DNA from: a virus
Virus record (IMG/VR): IMGVR_UViG_3300032241_002426
Span: 1 to 27,854 of that record
Length of the DNA: 27,854 nt
Reading direction: 5' to 3' (one strand)
Part shown: in pieces, positions 14,693-22,102 of the stretch
Numbering within the stretch: position 1 is the stretch's first letter
Layout: each line of letters starts with the position of its first letter
Notes under the pieces: model-generated
What the model was told of the DNA's origin: nothing
Seen by the model: only the letters and a program-made list of their open reading frames with translations
Databases searched by the model: none
Translations under genes and position numbers: made by a program

Positions 14693-15228
14693 TGAAACGT
14701 GAATACGCAGTTGGTACCAAAGAAAACATTGATTTCTTTTGGGGGACTGAGGTTGAGAATACCCCTGCTACTGGACTTACAACATTATTTGTTGTTGGAG
14801 TACATGATATTGATGAGGTTGTTAAGCAACGAGATAAGACGAAAACACCTTGTCAGCACATTTATTTGGGAGCAAATCAAAGTTTTGACCCAGGTGATTG
14901 GCAACGTGGCGACTTAACAGCAAGCGATTCTTGGGATAGATTTATCAAACAAGTATTAAATTTAGGAGTTCTGACTACACTTGATTTCGATGTTAAACAC
15001 GTCGAATGGGTATTAGAAGGGTGTTATGCAGAAAATAATAATTTTATACCACAAATATCTGTTAAGATACCATATATTGAACAATTGCGATACAACGCAA
15101 CTGTAAAAATCGACGACATAGGTTTTAAGGTTAGTAATCCAGGTGTTTGGTGTCATAGCTTACACGATTTAATGGATAGAAAGACATTTACTGCATGGAA
15201 CGAATACACAAAGGATCTACCATTATGA
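14692..15228 (+). CDS. Conserved-type protein of unknown function in the modification cassette
   Basis: The 178-aa protein has strongly patterned segments: GTKENIDFFWGTEVENTPA, LFVVGVHDIDEVV, HIYLGANQSFDPGDW, TLDFDVKHVEWVLEGC, ISVKIPYIEQLRYNATVKID and NPGVWCHSLHDLMDR. The alternation of hydrophobic strands with conserved Asp, His and Glu suggests an enzyme-like alpha/beta fold, perhaps barrel-like with the acids at strand ends. I do not recognise a named function. It lies between dpdA and folE, so a step or accessory role in 7-deazaguanine metabolism is plausible. The ATG at 14692 (GGAGAT at 14681-14686) is preferred over the TTG at 14689. Start and stop both overlap the neighbours. Confidence 0.75.
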   Translation: MKREYAVGTKENIDFFWGTEVENTPATGLTTLFVVGVHDIDEVVKQRDKTKTPCQHIYLGANQSFDPGDWQRGDLTASDSWDRFIKQVLNLGVLTTLDFDVKHVEWVLEGCYAENNNFIPQISVKIPYIEQLRYNATVKIDDIGFKVSNPGVWCHSLHDLMDRKTFTAWNEYTKDLPL

Positions 15229-15653
15229 GTAATTCAACACTGGAATATTTTAAAGAATACCGTGAAAAACTAGCTGCAATAAATCAAATTAGAGCTGCAA
15301 TACAAGAGCACGAAAAAGCACATGCTAAATTTTCTATCGAGTTAATGGATTTGCAACATGAAATAGTATCTATGCAAAAAATTATCACGGTAATGATCGA
15401 CAAAGGGTGGGATCCAGTTGAAGCGAAATTACGTACAGAAAATAAAGAACGTCATAATTCGTTGTGGAATGATAGCACACGAGAAGAGTTAGCTCTCGAA
15501 AGTTTTTCCAATATCCTTAATAATTATTCATCTTCTAATTTTATGTCGCAGCAATTAATGTCTAATCAAACCGGTGCAATAGGAAACACCTATAATTGCT
15601 CTGCGTATTCGAGACCCGTTGGTATCAACGGAGCCTCTGGTATAACCGAATAA
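15225..15653 (+). CDS. Coiled-coil protein of unknown function
   Basis: From the ATG at 15225 (overlapping the preceding stop as ATGA) the protein is 142 aa. Residues up to about 70 are heptad-like and charged (YFKEYREKLAAINQIRAAIQ, then HEIVSMQKIITVMID), suggesting a coiled coil. The C-terminal third is low-complexity, rich in Ser, Asn and Gly. An upstream ATG at 15195 lies inside the previous gene and has no ribosome site. No function can be assigned. Confidence 0.65.
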   Translation: MSNSTLEYFKEYREKLAAINQIRAAIQEHEKAHAKFSIELMDLQHEIVSMQKIITVMIDKGWDPVEAKLRTENKERHNSLWNDSTREELALESFSNILNNYSSSNFMSQQLMSNQTGAIGNTYNCSAYSRPVGINGASGITE

Positions 15654-15661
15654 TATAGACT

Positions 15662-15687
15662 ATAATATTGCCTTTCGATATTATTTT
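15662..15687 (+). terminator. Weak AT-rich stem-loop with a short T-run
   Basis: ATAATAT (15662-15668) pairs with ATATTAT (15678-15684) across a 9-nt loop, followed by TTT (15685-15687). The stem is all A-T, so it would terminate poorly. It lies just before folE, between two parts of the operon. Confidence 0.25.
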
Positions 15688-15725
15688 GTATAAACTAATT
15701 TATATAAATTTTCAAAGGATACGAC

Positions 15726-16397
15726 ATGACATCAGTTAGTAACAAAATACGAGATCGCATTAAAGCTAACGGTGGAAAATTTTTCTGCAATGACAACATT
15801 TCGGAATACTTAGAGCCTGGTGATTTTGAATCGCTAATAACAGAAGTATCGAGTAAGATGCAAAGTGTATTAGATAGTTTGATAATTGATACAGAAAACG
15901 ATCATAATACAAGAGAAACTGCGCACCGAGTTGCAAAAATGTTTTGTACAGAAGTGTTTTCAGGGAGATATTTACCTCCGCCTAAAATTACTACTTTTCC
16001 AAATGTAACTGAATATGATCAGGTATATGTAACAGGGCCTATTTCAGTACGTAGTACCTGTGCACATCATCTTCAATCAATAAAAGGCAAGGCTTATGTT
16101 GGAGTTTTTCCGGGCAAAAATGTTATAGGACTTAGTAAATTTAATCGAATGGTAGATTGGCTAGCTAGTCGTCCTCAAATTCAAGAAGAAATGACAATAC
16201 AAATTGCAGATCTTATTGAGCAAGAAACACAAGCTGACGGTGTGGCAGTGATCGTCCAAGCAGAACACGGGTGTATGACAATGAGAGGTGTTCGCGAACA
16301 TGAAAGTGATATGACTACAAGTGTTATGCGCGGTGTATTTAGAGCACATCCACATATTAAGCAGGAGTTCTTTGACATTGTAGCAAGGATGAAGTAA
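15726..16397 (+). CDS. folE: GTP cyclohydrolase I
   Basis: The enzyme converts GTP to 7,8-dihydroneopterin triphosphate, the first step to both folate and 7-deazaguanines. Zinc ligands are in STCAHH (Cys112, His115) and EHGCMTMRGV (Cys183), as in bacterial FolE (Cys110, His113, Cys181 in E. coli). Substrate-binding segments VGVFPGKNVIGLSKFNR and the helical N-terminus (RETAHRVAKMF) are present. At 223 aa it is full length. In a phage with dpdA and queE, its job is probably to feed 7-deazaguanine synthesis. AAAGGAT precedes the ATG. Confidence 0.95.
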   Translation: MTSVSNKIRDRIKANGGKFFCNDNISEYLEPGDFESLITEVSSKMQSVLDSLIIDTENDHNTRETAHRVAKMFCTEVFSGRYLPPPKITTFPNVTEYDQVYVTGPISVRSTCAHHLQSIKGKAYVGVFPGKNVIGLSKFNRMVDWLASRPQIQEEMTIQIADLIEQETQADGVAVIVQAEHGCMTMRGVREHESDMTTSVMRGVFRAHPHIKQEFFDIVARMK

Positions 16398-16479
16398 TTA
16401 TTCTTGCAAGGTGGACTTTAGCGCTCATCCCACTCTAAAATTCTGCGTGCTATCAACGTCGTTCAACAGGAGACAAGAG

Positions 16480-16641
16480 ATGGCGAATAAAACAAAGACT
16501 GAAGATTACATTGGGTCCATTAACAGCGACGGTAAAGGAAGCAAGGTAGAATCCTTACCTAACGGCGTTGATTTGGTTAGTGATGATATTGAATACTTCA
16601 AGCGCAAGCTTGAAAAAGCGCAGAAGCAACTTGATCAGTGA
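16480..16641 (+). CDS. Small charged protein of unknown function
   Basis: The 53-aa protein (MANKTKTEDYIGSINSDGKG to KLEKAQKQLDQ) has a polar N-terminus and a C-terminal helix with coiled-coil character. The ATG at 16480 is chosen because AGGAGA lies just upstream; an in-frame ATG at 16411 has no ribosome site and would add an unrelated 23 residues. No family recognised. Confidence 0.6.
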   Translation: MANKTKTEDYIGSINSDGKGSKVESLPNGVDLVSDDIEYFKRKLEKAQKQLDQ

Positions 16642-16683
16642 TCTACAAACTTGAAACGCCTCTGAGGGGCAATGTTCCGGTGA

Positions 16684-16857
16684 ATGGAGATAACAGGGTT
16701 AACATATAGCCAAAAATATAAAAAAGATCAAGCAAAACTAAAAACGGCTAGCGATCAAAGATTTAAGGTTTTTGTGGTAAGATCCAACTTTACAGATGAA
16801 CAGAAAACAAATATAATAACCGAATTTATCAAATATACAAAGGAACAACTGAAATGA
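16684..16857 (+). CDS. Very short gene (57 aa), unknown function
   Basis: An ATG at 16684 opens a 57-residue frame (MEITGLTYSQKYKKDQAKLK, then RFKVFVVRSNFTDEQKTNII, ending TKEQLK) with helical, lysine-rich composition. Its stop overlaps the start of queD in the ATGA pattern used elsewhere in this operon. The frame fills an otherwise empty 212-base gap. The ribosome site is weak (GAGGGG at 16664-16669, 14 bases away), so confidence is moderate. Confidence 0.5.
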   Translation: MEITGLTYSQKYKKDQAKLKTASDQRFKVFVVRSNFTDEQKTNIITEFIKYTKEQLK

Positions 16858-17369
16858 CAACATATCAACCAATAGCGTATAAATTTACATCAACAAAGGA
16901 GTATGTACAAGAATTCCCTTGTGCTTACAAACAATGGAAAGCTGACACCTGGTGTAATCTTAACCATGGTTATTCATTCTCTATTAAATTTTATTTTGGT
17001 GCAAATGAATTAGATAAAAGAGGCTGGGTTTGTGATTACGGAGGACTTAAGGAATTAAAACAAATTCTTAAAGATCAGTTTGATCACCGAACATTGATTG
17101 CCCAAGATGATCCAGATTTGGAAAAATATAAACAACTTGAAAAAGATGGTGTTCTTAAACTTACAATTTTACCAGGCATGGGCTGCGAAATGATTGCTGA
17201 TATGCTCTATAAGTATGTTAACAGTGTTTACATTCCCAATTACTTAGGAAAGGGAGAATCCAAAAGGATTTGGTGCTATCGTGTAGAAGTTCGTGAGACT
17301 GTATCAAACATGGCTTATAGAGAAGGTCATAGAGAATGGAATGAGGACCTTTTTGAAGGTCTAGAATAG
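16854..17369 (+). CDS. queD: QueD-family 6-carboxytetrahydropterin synthase
   Basis: The 171-aa protein has the PTPS/QueD layout: CNLNHGYSFSIKFYFGA (catalytic-type Cys34, His38), WVCDYGGLKELKQIL (the usual M-D-F-x-D-L-K segment), FDHRTL (Asp77, His78) and a C-terminal VEVRET glutamate. It would turn dihydroneopterin triphosphate into 6-carboxytetrahydropterin, between FolE and QueE. Two of the three usual zinc histidines appear changed: HGH is HGY here, and the first His position reads Tyr in FPCAYKQW. I associate this HGY form with phages. The start overlaps the 57-aa gene, and a terminator follows the stop. Confidence 0.82.
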   Translation: MTTYQPIAYKFTSTKEYVQEFPCAYKQWKADTWCNLNHGYSFSIKFYFGANELDKRGWVCDYGGLKELKQILKDQFDHRTLIAQDDPDLEKYKQLEKDGVLKLTILPGMGCEMIADMLYKYVNSVYIPNYLGKGESKRIWCYRVEVRETVSNMAYREGHREWNEDLFEGLE

Positions 17370-17413
17370 ACGTATGACTACTTTTCTAAAATATTGTTTT
17401 AGTAACCTACCTC

Positions 17414-17438
17414 GTGTATTAAAAATACACAGTTTTTT
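17414..17438 (+). terminator. Intrinsic terminator after queD
   Basis: GTGTATT (17414-17420) pairs with AATACAC (17424-17430) over a 3-nt loop and is followed by AG and a run of T (17433-17438). It ends the transcript 45 bases after the queD stop and argues that the next gene starts downstream, at 17461. Confidence 0.7.
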
Positions 17439-17460
17439 TGGTTTGAAAGGTATAAAAACA

Positions 17461-18117
17461 ATGACTTCTGGTACAATAATATCTGATTATTCGACAGAAA
17501 TTGTCAAAGATGATACAACAATTGATAACGGAATAACGATATCTGAAGTTGACACAGATCATAGCAATTGTACAATTCAACAAATTGCTATGCCAAATAA
17601 TGTCAATAATTTGTACGGTGTTCAAATTTCAAAAAATACCACTGGTATTAATTCTTGTTCTAATTTAACAAATACAAATTTAGGAGCATATGCTAACCAA
17701 AATATAGCAATAGGACACGGTGTTAATAATATATATAATACCGGTACTTTAGTAGCAGGGATTGGATTAGGACAGATTAATAATCCTCATCAGCCCAATT
17801 CTGCCATCACTATATCAGCAGAAGGTGGTGTAATGTTAAACATACATCACGACGGTAGAGTAGAATGGACCGGACCGTTAAGCAAAAATGCAACGGCATT
17901 TGTAAATGTTGTAGGTGCATATATTGATAAAGATGCTGCCGGAAAATTAGCGTTAGCTAAAAGTTACAGAAGAGCTATTGAACGCTGTTTGCAACAAATT
18001 AAACAAATGGATAAAGATGAGTTTATTGCTATGCTTGAAAAAGAAGTTGAAATAAGAAAAAGCAAAGCTGTTTGGCAAGAACTTTCTCAAGTAGACGACG
18101 AAGGTGTAGATGAATAA
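17461..18117 (+). CDS. Unknown protein with Asn/Ile-rich repeat region and helical C-terminus
   Basis: The protein (218 aa from 17461) has an N-terminal half rich in Asn, Thr, Ile and Gly (for example NNLYGVQISKNTTGINSC and QNIAIGHGVNNIYNTG), suggestive of a beta-rich or fibre-like segment. It has a charged helical C-terminus (AKSYRRAIERCLQQIKQMDK, EKEVEIRKSKAVWQEL). The middle element SAEGGVMLNIHHDGRVEW resembles a beta hairpin. It may be a virion-associated or structural protein. The ATG at 17461 with AAAGG at 17446-17450 is preferred; the in-frame ATG at 17374 would place the terminator hairpin inside the gene. Confidence 0.6.
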   Translation: MTSGTIISDYSTEIVKDDTTIDNGITISEVDTDHSNCTIQQIAMPNNVNNLYGVQISKNTTGINSCSNLTNTNLGAYANQNIAIGHGVNNIYNTGTLVAGIGLGQINNPHQPNSAITISAEGGVMLNIHHDGRVEWTGPLSKNATAFVNVVGAYIDKDAAGKLALAKSYRRAIERCLQQIKQMDKDEFIAMLEKEVEIRKSKAVWQELSQVDDEGVDE

Positions 18118-18134
18118 TCTTAGCAGAGAATATC

Positions 18135-18374
18135 ATGACAACTGACATTGATCAGCCATTTTTGTTAATGTGGGATCTTCTTGATTTAGATGAAATGCAA
18201 TCTCGTATAGATTGGTTACGAGAAAATCTGACAGCTGGCGACGATTGGGGTTTTTGTCGAGAACAAAAGATTTGTGTACTGAAAAATAGATCAGCAACGG
18301 TCCTGTATCGCCTGAGATGGGTTGAGCCTGGTAAGCAGGTAGATGTAAGTGAAAAGTCTTTTTCGCTTGATTGA
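18135..18374 (+). CDS. Small protein of unknown function upstream of queE
   Basis: The 79-aa acidic protein (MWDLLDLDEMQSRIDWLREN, then WGFCREQKICVLKNRSATVL) has one helix followed by a probable beta pair. No family recognised. It follows the previous stop by 17 bases. Its stop is 49 bases before the queE start, and a short perfect palindrome (TATCTTTTAAAGATA, 18376-18390) lies between them. Confidence 0.6.
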   Translation: MTTDIDQPFLLMWDLLDLDEMQSRIDWLRENLTAGDDWGFCREQKICVLKNRSATVLYRLRWVEPGKQVDVSEKSFSLD

Positions 18375-18423
18375 CTATCTTTTAAAGATACAACACAATT
18401 TAAAAATAATTAGGATATTTTTT

Positions 18424-19302
18424 ATGTTTGGACATAATTCTATAGTTGGGCAATCTTATTTCAAAGATGCTGAAGATAAATTGATGGTAACCTCGATTTT
18501 TTATACCTTACAAGGCGAAGGTCCTTATCGTGGCGAGCCAGCGATATTCGTGAGATTTGCCAAGTGTCAGTTGTCGTGTTCATTTTGTGACACTTTTTTT
18601 GATGATGGTGATTGGTTGACTACACCGCAGATTAATCAACAAATACACACAATAATCGATCAACATTTTGATAGTAACATACCTCTATGGGCAAATGAAT
18701 TATGGGGTATGGAGGAATATCCTCTTAAAAAGAGAAATATGGTTTTAGTAGTAACAGGCGGTGAGCCGATGTTACAAAAAAATATTGGACCGTTTTTAGA
18801 ATATATGAGCAAACGTTTTGACAAGACACAGATAGAAAGCAACGGGCTCTTGGTTCAAGATATACCGTCATCTACTACATTAGTTGTAAGTCCAAAATGT
18901 AGCGAGAAAAATGGTCAACCAACACAATATTTAGCACCTAATCCAAAGATGTTATCTCGCGCAGATTGTTTGAAATTTGTAATGTGCGCTGATCTTAATT
19001 CTCCATATAGTTCTGTACCAGATTGGGCGCATGAATGGCGAGCTAAAACTGGCAAACCAATATTTGTAAGTCCAATGAATATATACAATGAAGAACCACA
19101 AAAGAGCAAACAACTACGAGCAGAAAAGAATCAAATAACCATTGAAGAACGCAGTACCGTAGATGAGGTAATTTCTTGGTGGACTCCTGGGTTGTTGAAT
19201 ATGTCAGAAAATCAAAAAAATCATGAATATGTAGCTCGTTATTGTATTGATCATGGTTTTATTTTCAATATGCAACTACACTTGTTTTCATCGATGGCTT
19301 AA
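18424..19302 (+). CDS. queE: 7-carboxy-7-deazaguanine synthase QueE (radical SAM)
   Basis: QueE contracts 6-carboxytetrahydropterin to 7-carboxy-7-deazaguanine. The radical-SAM cluster motif is in AKCQLSCSFCDT (Cys48, Cys52, Cys55, a C-x3-C-x2-C), with the preceding QGEGPYRGEPAIFVRF typical of QueE and the SAM-binding TGGEPMLQ downstream. The enzyme keeps IESNGLL and SPKCSEKNG, and ends in MQLHLFSSM, as QueE proteins often do. At 292 aa it is somewhat longer than E. coli QueE. The ATG at 18424 has AGGA 8 bases upstream; a frame extending upstream to 18349 overlaps the previous gene without a ribosome site. It completes the chain FolE-QueD-QueE. Confidence 0.94.
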   Translation: MFGHNSIVGQSYFKDAEDKLMVTSIFYTLQGEGPYRGEPAIFVRFAKCQLSCSFCDTFFDDGDWLTTPQINQQIHTIIDQHFDSNIPLWANELWGMEEYPLKKRNMVLVVTGGEPMLQKNIGPFLEYMSKRFDKTQIESNGLLVQDIPSSTTLVVSPKCSEKNGQPTQYLAPNPKMLSRADCLKFVMCADLNSPYSSVPDWAHEWRAKTGKPIFVSPMNIYNEEPQKSKQLRAEKNQITIEERSTVDEVISWWTPGLLNMSENQKNHEYVARYCIDHGFIFNMQLHLFSSMA

Positions 19303-19560
19303 ATGAGTATTCCGGTAAGATTCGATTGGTATGATATGCACGGCAATTTACTTGCTGAAAATAGAGGTTGTTTTACCGTCAGCTACGGTATGAATCCTGG
19401 CGATCTTAGGCTCCTAGCAAACAGATTACGAGAGTGCGATATAGAAAACCATAGAAAATTTATTCATCAGGATGTTAAATATGTTGTACCATATTCTGCC
19501 CCTGATTACATGTTTGATTTAGAAGATCCTCAGGCAATAATACCAAACAGATTTAAATGA
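19303..19560 (+). CDS. Small protein of unknown function after queE
   Basis: The 85-aa protein begins at the base following the queE stop. It has a beta-strand start (IPVRFDWYDMHGNLLAENRG), a conserved-looking GDLRLLANRLRECD helix and a Pro/Asp-rich C-terminus. No family recognised. Coupled translation with queE is likely from the zero spacing. Confidence 0.65.
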   Translation: MSIPVRFDWYDMHGNLLAENRGCFTVSYGMNPGDLRLLANRLRECDIENHRKFIHQDVKYVVPYSAPDYMFDLEDPQAIIPNRFK

Positions 19561-19706
19561 ATGATTATTCTATCTATTTAATTTCAAACAAAAAGAAAAC
19601 TTTTTGCACTACGAATTATCTTCATGTTGGTGCTTTTTTTGATATAGATATTGTGTCAAGCGCACATCTTAGATATAATCGTATTTTACCTTCTGGAGAT
19701 AGATAA
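19557..19706 (+). CDS. Very short gene (49 aa), unknown function
   Basis: An ATG at 19557 overlaps the preceding stop (ATGA) and opens a 49-residue frame (MNDYSIYLISNKKKTFCTTN, then YLHVGAFFDIDIVS, ending LPSGDR). Its stop overlaps the next ATG (TAATG at 19704-19708). Both junctions match the coupled-gene style of the operon, and it fills a 145-base gap. GGAGAT near the end of this frame is the ribosome site of the next gene. Confidence 0.6.
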   Translation: MNDYSIYLISNKKKTFCTTNYLHVGAFFDIDIVSSAHLRYNRILPSGDR

Positions 19707-20302
19707 TGTTTCGTAAACCTTTAATTCCGTTTGGATTCTGGCCGGGCCATTGGGGCCTTAAAGGAAAAACTCGCGATATAGCTAGAGCAGAATATGAGCT
19801 CTCTGGAATAGAGTTGTCTGAAAAATTACTTGAAATAAATTACAGTGACGATCCAACACAATTAGAAATTAAAAAATTAGAATTACGTCGTAAATTTAAC
19901 GAAATACCGTTACATTCGTACGATGTTGGTATAGCAAAATTAACTATTCAAGATGAAAAGCAACGGCAACTTGCAATTTTGGATGCCGATTTGAAATACG
20001 AAAAAATCACACAAAATGATTACGACCGTAAAAAGGCTGATATTTTAGAAGAACCATGGGTAGCTATGCCTAAAATACATTGGAATCCATACGGTAAAGC
20101 TCGTGCATATTTTGAAATGAATTATAATGAATATTTCATTAAACAACTTAAAGAAAATGGATATGAAGGTACCGAGCAGGACATGGTTAACCAATGGATG
20201 AACGATGTTTGCATTGGTATTTTAGAAGAAATAAACGGTATGGAAGCCGAATATGCTACACCGTCGCATAGAATAAGCCAAGAACATGAAGACAATGAGT
20301 AA
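19706..20302 (+). CDS. Conserved-type phage protein of unknown function
   Basis: The 198-aa protein starts MFRKPLIPFGFWPGHWGLKG and continues KTRDIARAEYELSGIEL. It then has two long helices (EKQRQLAILDADLKYEKITQ and the YDRKKADILEEPW segment). A C-terminal helical region contains a GYEGTEQDMVNQWMNDVC segment. I recall similar small proteins in marine T4-like phages but no function. Its GGAGAT ribosome site lies in the 49-aa gene before it. The stop lies 12 bases before the -35 box of the next promoter. Confidence 0.75.
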   Translation: MFRKPLIPFGFWPGHWGLKGKTRDIARAEYELSGIELSEKLLEINYSDDPTQLEIKKLELRRKFNEIPLHSYDVGIAKLTIQDEKQRQLAILDADLKYEKITQNDYDRKKADILEEPWVAMPKIHWNPYGKARAYFEMNYNEYFIKQLKENGYEGTEQDMVNQWMNDVCIGILEEINGMEAEYATPSHRISQEHEDNE

Positions 20303-20313
20303 CACTTAAAAGC

Positions 20314-20341
20314 TTGACAGTTACACCTGTGTCTATATAAT
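20314..20341 (+). promoter_or_regulatory. Sigma70-type promoter for the RNase H gene
   Basis: TTGACA (20314-20319) and TATAAT (20336-20341) are both perfect consensus boxes, separated by 16 bases. Transcription would begin near 20348, giving a leader of about 20 bases. It should be read by host RNA polymerase early in infection. Confidence 0.8.
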
Positions 20342-20369
20342 AAAATATAGAAACTCATTGGATCAAAAA

Positions 20370-21380
20370 ATGCCGCAGACATTTATCATTATAGATACTC
20401 AAAATTTATTTTTCAGAGTAAGACACGGGATTAGAGCACCAGATACCGAACAACAACTGGCTCTGGCTCTCCATATAATCTTTTCAAGCATCAAAAAAGT
20501 TTGGAATCAATTTGATGCAACACATTGTATTTTTGCATTAGAAGGACGTAGTTGGCGTAAAGATATCTATTCTCCGTATAAAGCCAATCGAAAAGTTGCT
20601 GCTGTTAAACGTACCCCAAGAGAAGTCGAAGAAGACAATGTTTTTTTCGAAATAATGGACGAGTTTATTAAATTTGTCAGCGACAACACTAATTGCACTG
20701 TATTGCGCAATCCAGAGGCTGAAGCAGATGATATGATAGCACGTTGGATCAGCTTGCATCCAAATGATACTCATATTGTCATTAGTAGCGATGGAGATTT
20801 TCAACAATTAGTAAACAACAATGTAATGATATATAATGGCATTGCTGGATTACTTTATACTACGCAAGGGATCTACGATAAGGATGGGAATATTGCCAAG
20901 AACAAGCATGGCAAGGAATTGCCAATACCAGATCCAGAATGGTTATTGTTTGAAAAATGCATGCGCGGAGATGATGGCGACAATGTAATGAGCGCATTTC
21001 CCGGCGTCCGCACTAAAAAATTACAAGAAGCTTATTCTGATAGACATAATCGTGGATTTTCCTGGAATAATCTCATGCTGAGTAAATGGACGGATCACGA
21101 TGGCATCGAGCATAGGGTTCGAGACGATTTTGAACGAAATCGTTTATTAATTGACTTAAAGTTGCAACCAGCAGATCTCATAGAAAAGTTTGACAATACT
21201 ATACGCAGTAGTATTAATTCAGTTCCTAAGAAACAAGTTGGCTTGGCGTTAATAAAGTTCTGTAATAGGCACGGGTTAATTAAAATTGAAAAAACTAGCA
21301 ACGAATATAGTAGTTGCTTCAGTTCAGTTTATTCCGGCGAGTTGCTATCTACTTTGTCTAAACAGGATGACATTGAATGA
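20370..21380 (+). CDS. rnh: T4-type RNase H / 5'-3' exonuclease (FEN family)
   Basis: The 336-aa nuclease removes RNA primers and flaps during lagging-strand synthesis. Conserved acidic metal sites appear in order: IIIDTQNLFFR (Asp9), FALEGRSWRKDIYSPYKANR (the DNA-binding Arg/Lys arch), NPEAEADDMIARW, VISSDGDFQQLV and CMRGDDGDNV. This is the signature of FEN/T4 RNase H proteins, and length is near T4 RNase H (305 aa). The ATG at 20370 is preferred over TTG 20358 because GGA (20359-20361) is correctly placed. It lies just after a consensus promoter and works with the gp43 and gp45 products encoded upstream. Confidence 0.88.
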   Translation: MPQTFIIIDTQNLFFRVRHGIRAPDTEQQLALALHIIFSSIKKVWNQFDATHCIFALEGRSWRKDIYSPYKANRKVAAVKRTPREVEEDNVFFEIMDEFIKFVSDNTNCTVLRNPEAEADDMIARWISLHPNDTHIVISSDGDFQQLVNNNVMIYNGIAGLLYTTQGIYDKDGNIAKNKHGKELPIPDPEWLLFEKCMRGDDGDNVMSAFPGVRTKKLQEAYSDRHNRGFSWNNLMLSKWTDHDGIEHRVRDDFERNRLLIDLKLQPADLIEKFDNTIRSSINSVPKKQVGLALIKFCNRHGLIKIEKTSNEYSSCFSSVYSGELLSTLSKQDDIE

Positions 21381-21850
21381 AATATAGTTTGAAACCTTTA
21401 ACCAATAGTAGCTGGTTGTTGCTAGAAGACGGTAATAGGATTGGTCTTGTTAACGAAATAGACAACAGGATTGTAATTATAGGTCGCATCGAACCAAAGG
21501 AATACGAAAATATTGAATCGTTGCGTAACAAATTAGGGGGCAAACTAGATATAGAAGAGGTTGTTGTAACCATAAAAGAACCAGAACTTGGTAATGTTGG
21601 AGGATTTCCTGTTAAACACGCTACGCATTTCAACCCTGTTACAGAACCGATACCTAGTTATACAAGGACTGCCAAAAGTAAGGATCTTTATGCGGCTGGT
21701 TATTATGCGTTGAAATTTTCGCAAGGATGGACTTACAGTTTTTGTCCAAGATTATCAACCTTAGTTGACTACGAATATATTGGCCCGTTTACGACTAAAT
21801 TAGAGATGCAGCATCAAGCTGCAATTAAAAATAGAGAAAAAACATCATGA
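21377..21850 (+). CDS. Unknown phage protein
   Basis: The 157-aa protein overlaps RNase H by ATGA. The N-terminus is beta-rich (WLLLEDGNRIGLVNEIDN); the middle has GGFPVKHATHFNPV and the C-terminus has YAAGYYALKF, YSFCPRLSTLVDY and EYIGPFTTKLEM. This arrangement resembles small hypothetical proteins of T4-like phages; no function is known. It is translated in coupling with RNase H and the next gene. Confidence 0.7.
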   Translation: MKYSLKPLTNSSWLLLEDGNRIGLVNEIDNRIVIIGRIEPKEYENIESLRNKLGGKLDIEEVVVTIKEPELGNVGGFPVKHATHFNPVTEPIPSYTRTAKSKDLYAAGYYALKFSQGWTYSFCPRLSTLVDYEYIGPFTTKLEMQHQAAIKNREKTS

Positions 21851-22071
21851 GCACATCTGCATTAGAAGTTTTCATAAAAAAATATCAAACAGCTAAAAAT
21901 TACAACAGTAAAGAAATACGGTTGTCTATGCAAGATGCCGAAGATCTCAGTATAGCTATAGCATTAATGCTATCGAATAACAATGCATTGAGCGAAAAGG
22001 TTATTAAATTTCAAGATCAATTATTATCTGAAAAATCAGAAATAAATTTATCAGGTGGTTCTTTCTCTTGA
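21847..22071 (+). CDS. Small helical protein of unknown function
   Basis: The 74-aa protein is helical throughout (LEVFIKKYQTAKNYNSKEIR, then QDAEDLSIAIALMLSNNNAL) and overlaps the preceding stop by ATGA. It has leucine-rich amphipathic character compatible with dimerisation. No family recognised. Confidence 0.6.
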   Translation: MSTSALEVFIKKYQTAKNYNSKEIRLSMQDAEDLSIAIALMLSNNNALSEKVIKFQDQLLSEKSEINLSGGSFS

Positions 22072-22102
22072 CAGAATCGTTTTTGTTGTTACATTTACAC
22101 AA

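Noticed and set aside
15703-15710. TATAAATT as a late promoter for folE
   Set aside because: An RNA started there would begin within the ribosome site, leaving no usable leader.
17374-17460. Upstream start for the 218-aa gene
   Set aside because: The frame would run through the intrinsic terminator at 17414-17438 and has no ribosome site.
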